Both the position numbers and the translations under genes were made by a program. Shown one piece after another: positions 55,254 through 64,000 of a stretch of 64,000 bases of DNA. The notes below the pieces were generated by a model that made no database searches, was not told the DNA's origin, and worked only from the letters and a program-made list of their open reading frames with translations. Each line of letters begins with the position of its first letter. Positions within the stretch are counted from its first letter, which is position 1. The stretch comes from Cydia pomonella (taxonomy: Eukaryota; Arthropoda; Insecta; Lepidoptera; Tortricidae), in NCBI RefSeq assembly GCF_033807575.1, contig NC_084718.1, forward strand, positions 18,121,991-18,185,990, in the 5' to 3' direction.

Positions 55254-56001
55254 CAGGTGAATGAAGCGTACACGTTTTAAACTGAAGTACTAAATAGTTA
55301 CTTGGATTTTTTAAATAATTCAAAACGACGACCTAAATAAAGTAAATGTTGGCTCCCGCACTACTCGACTATATTAAAGAAGGTGTCACTCTAGATTACA
55401 GAAGATTACAGTCTCCGGAGCTAAATGACAATGTTAATGTTGAAATTCAAATATTTGTCAGCTCGTTGCTCAGAGAAACAATACCATAGAGACGACAAAC
55501 CCCGCCAAGTCTATCTGTCTGTCCCAGGCTTTGCTCCGTGATCGTTAGTACTAGAAAGCTGGAATTAGGCATGGATATATAAATCGATTATGCCAACCAA
55601 ACTATGTAAAATGGCAAAATGAAAACCGACGTGGGGTGTCGCTGGATAGGTAATTCAAAACGAATAGGGGTCTTGATTGACCATTTTTTTTATGAAGTGA
55701 ATATTTTTTGAAATAATCGCTTCCAAAGAAAAATATGTGTCTTCGCAATCTAACTTTTGAACCATAGGTCCAAAATAAATTAAAAACGTGAAAGTAGAAC
55801 TTAAAAGAAAAGTTCAAATTATAGTGAACATGATCAGTTATGCTGTTTTTGAGTCACTGCAAAAAGTCTTCCCTTCTTAATAAAAAGACGTGCAAAGTTC
55901 TACGAAGGTAGGTACTTCCTTTTGCTTGTTATATACATGATATTTACTAATAACCGTTTCAAGGCAGCCTGTTGTGATCGATGGATAACTACGGAACCCT
56001 A
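55254..56001. other. No gene recognised
   Basis: AT-rich sequence with no assignable repeat. The right edge enters the repeat E-like target of the LINE at 56002. Confidence 0.4.
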
Positions 56002-56874
56002 TATGTATAGTCCTCCTCATCGTTTTCGATGACGGCGACCCTAAATAAACATTGTGGACGTTGTCTAGCATGAGCCCTAATGTGGCTGGCCAGGCCGAAC
56101 TTGCTCCTAAATACTCGATTACACGCATGACAATAAAGTTGGCCAGCTGCGTTGAACGTGTACACATAGGAGGGCTTAGGTCTCTCTTTCCGTTACTGGC
56201 CTTCTTTGTCTAGGCTTGTGAGGCGGTTATCTTCAAATGTTTTGACACTGAACGCCAAGAAGACCTCCTTCCAGCAAGCTCCTCCCAACGCTCAGGGTCG
56301 ATGGCGCAAGCGCTCAGATGCCTTTTGAGGACGTCCTTGTGGCGCAACCGCCAAGAGGGGGCGAGGCTAACACAGCGGTGCTGAATCTAGATGGGAGATC
56401 TCTGGATGAGATCTCACACTTTAAATATCATGGGAGCACTATCCGACGTGATAACACCCTGGCCTCAGAGATATCTTCACGTATCGCCAACGCCGCTACT
56501 AATTTCGGACGACTCACAGATCGCGTCTGGAGGTCCCTTGATCTCAAACTCGAGACAAAAATTAGCGTCTACAAGGCGCTAATCATTCCTGTTTTTTTAT
56601 ATGGAGCAGAGACATGGTGCCTCTACAAAACAGACATAAAGAAACTGGACACTTACCACCTGAGGTGTCTGCGGTCTATACTCAGGATCAAGTGGCAGGA
56701 CCATGTTCCCAACTCTGAGGTCATGCGTCGTTCCGGAATGTATGGCATTGAGGCCTTACTAATGCAGCGGCAACTCAGGTGGTGCGGGCACGTCCTTCGA
56801 ATGGATGACCATCGCTTGCTAAAGCTGTCTACTCAGAGTTGGCGGTGGGTATAAGCGGAAGCACGGTGGTCAGC
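56002..56874 (-). mobile_element. LINE with inverted 5' part (twin-priming-like)
   Basis: The element has two parts in opposite orientation. On the plus strand, 56340-56874 encodes the upstream part of the RT tail (178-codon frame 56318-56854): AVLNLDGRSLDEISHFKYHG, TKISVYKALIIPVFLYGAET and MQRQLRWCGHVLRMDDHRLL. On the minus strand, 56350-56004 encodes the directly following part: RLRHKDVLKRHLSACAIDPE, RWEELAGRRSSWRS, and, after one stop, YTFNAAGQLYCHACNRVFRS with KFGLASHIRAHARQR, a C2H2 finger. The last codons before the inversion (HGGQ) connect naturally to RLRHKD. The 11-bp target duplication acggaacccta is at 55991-56001 and 56875-56885. The target lies in a repeat E copy (gcatggcccgacatgcactt, ggccggttt to the right). 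Confidence 0.85.
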
Positions 56875-56885
56875 ACGGAACCCTA

Positions 56886-57342
56886 CACTGAGCATGGCCC
56901 GACATGCACTTGGCCGGTTTTGCCTGCGATTAAATTAATTGCTTGGCCCCAAAATACATTTGAATTGATTATTTAGATTTGCCTTCTGACCGTAATAGTG
57001 CATACTGACACGGTCAGATGGCAAATATCATTCCTATTATTTATTCCAATAAATTAACGATTAATACATTTCGACGACAACAACGTACAAGGTGCAAAGT
57101 GCTAAAAGGTTCGAACTACGTAAGCTGCAGCATAATAATCTAGGAGCCGAAACCTATCGCCTGGTATAAAAATTTTCTTAAAATGTCACTTAGTATAGAT
57201 TTTTAAATGACGCATACAGTGCCATCTGAGTCAAAAATTTGTATACTAACACGAACACCATTCCAAGTGCCACATCGAATCGTACACGATGAATGCCATC
57301 TTAGTCACTCGCGCGCACGGAGCGCTATTTACCACATCGCAC
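56886..57342. other. Repeat E remainder, then unassigned
   Basis: The first ~50 bp complete the repeat E target (acttggccggttttgcctgc). The rest holds nothing I can assign until the candidate promoter near 57345. Confidence 0.4.
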
Positions 57343-57377
57343 TCAGTTCGCGGCCGACCGGCTAGTCATGGGTTGTG
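57343..57377 (+). promoter_or_regulatory. Possible arthropod initiator upstream of the decayed gene
   Basis: tcagtt at 57343-57348 matches the arthropod initiator (A at 57345 would be +1), and ggttgtg near +27 to +33 resembles a downstream promoter element, though one base out of register. The block is CG-rich (cgcggccgaccggctag) and lies 166 bp upstream of the ATG at 57511. The match is weak and could be chance. Confidence 0.25.
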
Positions 57378-59956
57378 AAAGATTTGATCGTTTTTTTAGA
57401 GAATATTAACATGTTGTTACGTTACTTTTTTCTTAATTTTGAGTTTCTGTTAAGAATTTTGTTGAATTCATTCGATCGATCAATTAACTACAAATATAAG
57501 TTTGTTAATCATGAAGGAGAAACGTGCGAGACGGTTGGAATCATTAAAATCAGCAGCAAAAAGATCGGGTACGGATTGCATCAAAACAGAACTAAATAAA
57601 TCGACCACAATAAATGGAGGTATGTAATATTTATTTAGGTTTTCTTTTATATTTTTCCGTTTATATTAGGGCTCCCGGTATCCGTGTTACACGCCGAAAC
57701 GGATACCCGTGTTCTTAAGCCCGGCGGTGCTAAGAACACGGTTTAAACGGGACCGCCGGGATCCGGATCCGTCTCCAAGAACCGTTCCCAAGAAACGTTT
57801 CTCAGATACGTATCTCCGTTTAAACGTGTACTTAAGACCGGCCCGAACGGATCCGAAACAGTTTGAGCCAATGCTTACAAGGTCTACTATTGAATGTTGA
57901 CTTCAGATGAACTTGTTAGGCGTACAATTTTTTTTAATTGTTTCTAACTGGGTGGATATTACATATTTAGCCAACTATACTATATATAAATCGAAGTAGG
58001 TGTCCCTATTCTATATTGTCTATTATTTTTAATTTTAAACCTATTCGGCCCTAGTTTAGAATCTTATTTTTTTTAGTATTATTGTTTTTAACCTAATATC
58101 ATTACATATTATATTTCAATGAAAGAAAATGTAATAGTTTCGTGAAGAATATGTATTCAGACAAATACTACCTATATTAGTTAAAAATAACAGTTAAGAA
58201 AATAATTATTAATTACTTTGTGGTTATTTTTATCAATTTACTGCTATGCGAAAACAACAAATCTGCCAATGATGCAAAAACAATACACACACAAGCGGCA
58301 TTCGAAACAAAGAATTTCACGCGATAACCTTAAAGACTCATGCTACCTTTCTTACCTTTCGATTATATTGTTTAATACATTAAGATAGATCTCAAAATTG
58401 GCAATCATTCATATTCACTTGGGACACTTTCACAGTTTGCCGCCCGGTGGCGTTCCATTCACTAGATTCTTAGAACGTATTGTTTTTCGAAGACCCTATT
58501 GTACGATATCGCCAAAACAAATAGGTTCCCAAACAGTTATCAGAACTGTCACAACCAATTATGAGCTTTATGTCCTTGTGATAAGGTAAACATATCTGCA
58601 TATATTAAAATTGTAACAGATGCAGCGGGAAAAATTAAAGTAAATGTATCCCATTGTTTTGTAGCCGCACCACACTAAAAGGCATTTTTCTATGACGAGA
58701 GTGAGAGCTACAAGATGTTATTACTTAGGTATATATTTGATTGTAATTTGTTTTCAAATTAATCTTAATACTAGCATTTGATTGTTTTTTAATAATTGTT
58801 TTAAGATATTGCATTTTTTTAATTTTTACGAATATCATTTTGATTTCAATTTTATTGTGTAATAATTTAAATAAGTAGTCTACTCGTAGTCGTACTAATG
58901 ATTAATTTTTTTTTATTAAACTTCCAAACTTTGTGTTCTAAGATATTATATTTTTTACATACGTTCCCCAAGATTACCTATTTTTGAAATACAACTATTT
59001 ATGTTATTGTTTGTTATTGATTATACACTACATTTAACGAAATCTATTGATATCATTTGTTTATACTATACTTATACATTTTTGTTTTAAACGATATTCG
59101 ATGGAATTAAGTAAATAATTTTAGTAAATATTGTTAATTTTGAGCCTTTGTTTGACTTCTGTTATATCTAATCTACCTACTGAACTCGACCGATCCTATA
59201 TAAAAAAAAAAAACATTACCTATTCCTAAAAAGGCTTTTTCATTTCTCATGCTTTGAAAGTGGGTCGTTGTTTTTCTAAGAAGTGTGCAGAAAATGTAAG
59301 TTTCTGCACTAGCGTCTTTCTTTCGTAGTTGGTTTTTTTTACGATAAGCAATTAAACTTTAATTTTAAACGGATTGTTGTACAATTTCCATTCTGATATT
59401 TAACTTCTTATTCTATAAATAACGATACTTTAAGTAAGTACCCTCAAGAAAGACTATAAAAGTTTATATGTACTTAGTTATATATTTTTAAACACATGTA
59501 TCTTACTTTCCTTGTATTCCAAATGAAAATTAGAGTTGAGAGTGAAAATTAACTCAGATGAAAGGCACCATTTCAGCCTCGGACTATTGGCGATGTGAAA
59601 AACAGTATGAGTCTTATGTTAGATTTTTTTTTTCCAGTTTGATTGTTAACATTTGAATCCCTCACTTTGATTAGAGTCCTTCGCTAGGCTTGGAGTTTTA
59701 CTGTAAAATTCTTCGTTTCGTTTAGGATTTAATTTACACCCAAGCCGTAAATATGTCTTTTTACTCCCTTGTGACACAAACTACAAGAATTACATAATAA
59801 AAATACAAACATAGTTAGGTTGTCTATGATTTTTAGTAATATTTATATTGACTCCACCATTGCGCATTATGGTAATTCTGATTTTGACATTTATTGCTTT
59901 AAGCTAAAAGGGCCATCTTATATTTATTAGTACACTTAAACGTATAAAGTTCATTT

Positions 59957-60180
59957 TACAGTACATATGGGGCTACTTTATAGCACTAGTGCGAGAAGTA
60001 GCATATTACGTTACTGTGTCGAACATTTAAAGGGCCATATGTACTGTAAAACGTTGTACGATACATGTGCGAATAGGTAATTCGAAACGAGTGGCGATAA
60101 ATTAAAACACGACCGAAGGGAGTGTTTTAAATCGACACGAGTTGAGTTGTTCCTATTTTTCGCACTTGTATCGTAATGTA
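59957..60180. repeat. Interspersed repeat within the hAT-like element
   Basis: ttttacagtacatatggggc (59955) faces gggccatatgtactgtaaaa (60032). Beyond it acgttgtacgatacatgtgc and gaataggtaattcgaaacga are followed by cacgaccgaagggagtgttt and the inverse tgttcctatttttcgcactt. It is a composite of inverted arms of a MITE type known to me from moth genomes. Confidence 0.55.
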
Positions 60181-60739
60181 CTATTATATGATAATAATAT
60201 GTAAAACTTTTCGTAAATTCAAAATTAATTACAATACAATTTATAAGTACATTTATTATTGGCAGATCATTATACAAATGATAATTTAATAATTTTTACA
60301 TGGTTTACTATAATAAGACAAAGATGTCAGGCTCACGTCAGTTAAAAAATAAAAATATATATTTCATATTGACCGAATGTATATTCAAGAAAACTCACAC
60401 ATACATTGTAATATGATTGACAATTGATTGAATTTTTACCACATAGGTACCCCAATAGGACTTATATCTACAGATTATTAAAAATATAACTGTTTAAAAT
60501 GTTCAGTTGGTAAAAAGAATACCAGATCAAGCACTTGGCAGATTTTATCGTGTACAGTCTTTATTGATTTTATTTTTTATTACTAGCACTATATATTTAT
60601 TGCTATCAAGTTATATAATAAACAATAAAGTTTTAGTATTTGAACTTTTATATAAAATACTACTATGGTAGCACTATACAGTATTTCTAATTTTCTACTC
60701 GTACTTATTGCAATTTAAAACATTGCAAGCAAAAACTAA

Positions 60740-60855
60740 CAGAGGACCTACCGCGAACCACGTTCGTCGTGTTGCCTCTCTGTCGCACTTATAAAATTTT
60801 ACGTAAGTGTGACGGGGCGGCAACACGTCGAACGTGGTTCGCGGTAGGCCCTCTG
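60740..60855. mobile_element. Palindromic MITE (116 bp)
   Basis: Left arm cagaggacctaccgcgaacc, acgttcgtcgtgttgcc; right arm ggcaacacgtcgaacgtggt, tcgcggtaggccctctg. The arms are 37 bp with two mismatches. It lies inside the hAT-like element, so it is the younger insertion. Confidence 0.85.
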
Positions 60856-62542
60856 CTCAGAAAACGGTTTTGCAAATAAACCGTTTATTGAATTTCGACT
60901 CTATGAACCACGGAATAAGGTTAAATATGGCATAAACGTCATGAATCTTTTGTCTAATAATTTGTAGCTCTTACGTACGCCGGTCCGTTCCTTTGCTACT
61001 CGTCAAGGACGTTTCCGGAGCCACGGGTAAATAAGATCCGTTTCTTCGAATACCCGTTTATCCGTGGAAACGGCTCTTAATTACACGTTTCTTAATTACA
61101 CGTGTGGAACGGGCCAGAAAACCGTTTACTTATTATTCGGAAACGGGTATTCGGAACGTGTAAACGAAACACGGATCCGACCGCGAGCCCTAGTTTATAT
61201 GCCTAAAAATGTATAAAGTGTTCTATGTGACACATACCGACATACGTGTAAAGTATTATTTAAGAGAACTACGTACACAGGACTATCTGCCACTGAGAAC
61301 TATATACGTTACTATAATAGCTGTAGTTAACAAAGCACGTAAATCTATGTGCGACTTAGAATTGTTTACGCCATTTAATCAGTCACTTAGAACTATTTAC
61401 CTTTTAGAATTCATTTTTGTACACACTCATAATAGTATGACTATTGCTATTTATATCTGTCATTGCAAGTTCTAATTGAAACATTAAAAAGCGTAAGCGT
61501 AATATTATGTTATAATGCTATGCTATGTGTAATATAATAACTATCGCAGATTAAGGTTTTATACGGGCAGTGTTGTTGTATAGCTAATCCTTATTTTGAT
61601 CACTGTTTACTTTGCACCACGAATAGAGCTTTACGTATAAATATATGCACATAATGTTAAAGCTTATGTTGCTTTTAATATGCATGGTATTTGACTTTCA
61701 GTGTCACCACTAAGGATGGACGAAGCATCATGCGAGGAATTATAAAGAGCACTGCCAACTGCGTTTGAGGAGCCAAAAGATACGCATTCCACTAATACAA
61801 GCATATCAAGTCAATTTGAGAATCAAATCTCCATACCATGTTTTGTTAATGACTCTGATTATAGTGCAGGTGAAAGTATGTTTAAAAGTATTAACGAGTT
61901 GGAGAGCAGACACCATATCGAAAGCTGTATTAGCACCATCATCATCCGTTTTATTCGGTGAAATCACATACTCGCCCCAGTCAACGAATGCACTAACATA
62001 TAGTAACAGTCCGTTGCCCCATAATTTTTCTTATCTTAACAGTCTTATGAATTCTATAATTATAAAACCTATTGAGCATGCCCGAAAGTTGTGTTAATTT
62101 TAATAAGACGCCAATAATTTCCGACTCAAGTGACACTGAAAATTATTATATTAGAAAGCAAATATTAAACAAAAAAAAATAATTAAAAGAAAAGACAAAA
62201 ACGTTAGGCCATCGCAAACCCAAGCGACTCCGTTTGGATTCATCATCTATGGATTCTTTAAATGAGATTGAGTCGAGTGATGAATCAACCCAAGTGCACA
62301 AAAAAAGGTCACACAAGGGTGTTAAAGTAATCCTAACCCTGGAAAAAAGAAGCAAAAATGGAAAAAGTTGGATAGACAACGTTCGAAATATAAGATGTTA
62401 ACATTATTTTCTAAGAAGAATATTATGTCTTTTTGTTTTGTAAAATTATACACATTTTGTTTTTTAGGTTTTTAAATAATTAATAGAATCAGGTGTTACT
62501 TTGCGGAAATCCATACTAATTAAAATAAAAAATATTACTTTG

Positions 62543-62841
62543 TTAATCCGCAAAAAGATAACGTGCTAGTGTCAGTTCTAACTCGTTAGTATAACTTGCG
62601 TATTTTTAGATGCAATTAATGTTTACACCCTCCCACTGCAAAAATAAATACGCAAATAAATATAACAACGCACCACCAAAAGTGTTTCGCCTCTCTACGA
62701 GGCATCCTCAGGAGATGCTGGAGATGAGAGATGCTGACGCCCGACAACTGAACCCCTATTCAGTTGTCGGGCATAATACGCAAGTAAGTATAACGGGTTA
62801 GCACTGATTGAATAGCACACGTTATCTTTTTGCGGATTAGC
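62543..62841. mobile_element. TIR element downstream of the decayed gene
   Basis: Left ttaatccgcaaaaagataac, gtgctag, and later aacttgcgtattt; right aatacgcaagtaagtataac with acacgttatctttttgcgga and ttagc. The inverted arms are about 60 bp, imperfect. The core holds gtttcgcctctctacgaggc and two facing copies of gcccgacaactgaa / ttcagttgtcgggc. Confidence 0.75.
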
Positions 62842-62868
62842 AAATTCATATTTTTGTTTTTTTTTTCA

Positions 62869-63283
62869 GCTGTGGGGCATTTTTTATGTTTTGAAAAAGA
62901 TTTGTATGAGTACATATATTATAATATTTTCAGAAAGACTTACAATTCAATTCTATGATAAAGGATGTGATAGTACAAATATTAATTATTGAAGTTCCTA
63001 TGTCAGAGCTTTGGTTAACTTTTGACTATTAGATTGTTATTTCTATTATTTGTGTTTTTATAAAAAATAAAATAATTATATTTATGCTGAGAACATGTCT
63101 CTTATTATTTCACTTATTTTCCAAGGTGAAGAATATTATCTTGGTTTTTTTTTTATATTGTGAGACATTGTTTATTTTAATGTTAAGCATGCGAAAAGAC
63201 TTGTTTGAATACGTAATTTTGTCAGAAAGACTGATAACTTATGTGATGTAAAAGAAGATTGATCAATGTGATAGTAAAAATTA
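62869..63283. repeat. Degenerate direct duplication, ~290-bp period
   Basis: 62869-63008 and 63160-63283 share, in order, tgtg(g/a)g(g/a)catt, ttttatgtt / tttaatgtt, gaaaaga(t/c)ttgt, cagaaagact and aatgtgatagta / ggatgtgatagtac. The similarity is moderate, so this is an old local duplication. Confidence 0.5.
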
Positions 63284-63675
63284 AGGTAAATAAGTATGAA
63301 CAATGTTAAAAGGTGCTCCTTTTTTCCTGACTAATTCCGTGATTAAGACTGATATGAAAGATTTTAGTAACAAGTTTACTTTTTTATTACATTTTATTGA
63401 ATAAATAACACATCCAATATACTTTTACTTTCATTTAGTACTTTCTTCATAATTATTAAGCTATAAAACTAATGTCGAATATGATTCTATCTGCAAAATG
63501 TGTCAAAATTATAATTATGCAGATTTATAAACAATAATTATGTAACCAAAAATTAAATAAAAAACGGCGCGTCAAAACTATGTTATATAATTTAGAAAAA
63601 TAATCAGAATAAATGACTTAAATTTGATAACCTAATTCACACATAGAACCTTTTATAGTGAGTCGGACACTTTCT

Positions 63676-63815
63676 TTACGAAGTATAATATTCTAAGTCC
63701 CAGATAGACGTAGATTTTATAGAAAATTGTAACCAAGTATAATGTTCTAAGTACCAGATAGACCTGCTTACGTAGTTTTTAAAGAAAATTGTAACCAAGT
63801 ATAATATTCTAAGTG
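63676..63815. repeat. Short tandem repeat, ~55-62 bp unit
   Basis: aagtataat(a/g)ttctaagt recurs at 63680, 63735 and 63797. The first two copies are followed by (c/a)ccagatagac and, further on, agaaaattgtaacc. Confidence 0.8.
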
Positions 63816-64000
63816 GTAAATCGAACAGTATACACAACGGTGAGCAAATAGTTATAACTTAATCCAGTGGACTATCTGCATTTTCTCAAAAACTACAATT
63901 AAATTGAGTTATATGAAAATAAAATAAGCAATAAAATAAAATAATAATCAAGTGTGCCAAATTTCAGGTTATTATCTATAAAACGAAAAAAAGTATAAGG

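Larger units (their letters stand above)
57667..61192. mobile_element. hAT-like DNA transposon, 3526 bp, non-autonomous
   Basis: Perfect 8-bp target duplication gtttatat at 57659-57666 and 61193-61200, fitting the hAT nTnnnnAn pattern. Ends tagggctcccggt and the reverse complement of accgcgagcccta are inverted repeats with one mismatch; related CG-rich subterminal sequence (atccgtgtt, aaacgg, acccgt, cgtgtaattaag-type words) extends about 200 bp at each side. The interior is AT-rich with no frame of transposase size (about 600 codons would be expected). A later MITE (60740-60855) and another repeat (59957-60180) lie inside. It sits in the intron of the decayed gene. Confidence 0.82.
57511..62403 (+). 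pseudogene. Decayed two-exon gene of unknown family; intron carries a hAT-like element
   Basis: Exon 1 coding part 57511-57619: ATG, 36 codons and one base (MKEKRARRLESLKSAAKRSG, then TDCIKTELNKSTTING), ending at a canonical donor, GGAG|gtatgt. Exon 2 starts at 61702 after tttgactttcag. The phases match (phase 1), giving a valine followed by SPLRMDEASCEEL. Then a TAA appears where TTA would continue the frame into RALPTAFEEPKDTHSTNTSI and NDSDYSAGESMFKSI. Further frame changes lead through VLFGEITYSPQSTNALTYSN (61927 onward), then RKPKRLRLDSSSMDSLNEIE with SSDESTQVHKK, and a last shift to NPNPGKKKQKWKKLDRQRSK. The composition is basic at both ends with acidic-serine stretches between, suggesting a nuclear protein. 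I do not recognise the family. Stops and frameshifts make it a likely pseudogene. Without the hAT the intron would be about 0.55 kb. Confidence 0.6.

Noticed and set aside
62146..62379. Minus-strand 77-codon frame rich in Phe and Leu
   Set aside because: It is the antisense of the lysine- and serine-rich remnant of the decayed gene's second exon.
1..64000. CRISPR arrays, operons and rRNA genes
   Set aside because: No regularly spaced identical repeats, no prokaryotic gene layout and no rRNA-like conserved blocks were seen.

Overview
This window looks like AT-rich, gene-poor insect nuclear DNA, most probably lepidopteran. No bacterial gene organisation is present. Nearly everything recognisable is interspersed repeat: 5'-truncated non-LTR retrotransposons (LINEs), two tRNA-derived SINE families, solo LTRs, Helitron-like elements, many short inverted-repeat elements (MITEs) and one large hAT-like element. 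The lepidopteran assignment rests on my recollection of repeat types common in moths and butterflies and on LINE protein motifs; no database was searched. Repeat family names used here (SINE-B, SINE-C, MITE-G, repeat E, repeat H and so on) are local labels.

Layout. 1-9 kb: SINE-B and SINE-C copies, LINE ends, a solo LTR, a MITE split by a LINE, and a tandem duplication. 9-17 kb: a Helitron-like element with a tRNA-like core, MITEs, SINEs, and a LINE with clean target-site duplications at 15977-16834. 17-23 kb: mostly unassigned, with a snapback SINE near 22 kb. 23-29 kb: three LINEs, one with an open reverse transcriptase (RT) domain at 27329-28648. 30-37 kb: an uninterrupted MITE-G copy, two more solo LTRs, and between them a small signal-peptide exon at 34806-34875. 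37-43 kb: a Mutator-like TIR element, a degenerate tandem array punctured by a Helitron and a LINE, and a head-to-tail trio of Helitron-like units. 43-51 kb: nested MITE/SINE, a 2.1-kb inverted-repeat structure, and several palindromic elements. 51-57 kb: LINE fragments, including one with an inverted 5' part at 56002-56874. 57-64 kb: a decayed two-exon gene whose intron holds a 3.5-kb hAT-like element, then local direct and tandem repeats.

Host coding content is minimal. The two candidates are the signal-peptide exon near 34.8 kb, which has a splice acceptor, an ATG, a complete signal peptide and a splice donor, and the broken two-exon gene at 57511-62403, whose exons join in phase across a hAT-filled intron. 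The remaining long reading frames belong to LINEs.

The most informative evidence is structural. Many insertions show perfect target-site duplications (TSDs): 5 bp for three solo LTRs, 8 bp for the hAT-like element, 9 bp for the Mutator-like element and for a SINE, 10-18 bp for LINEs. These allow boundaries and insertion order to be read directly from the window.
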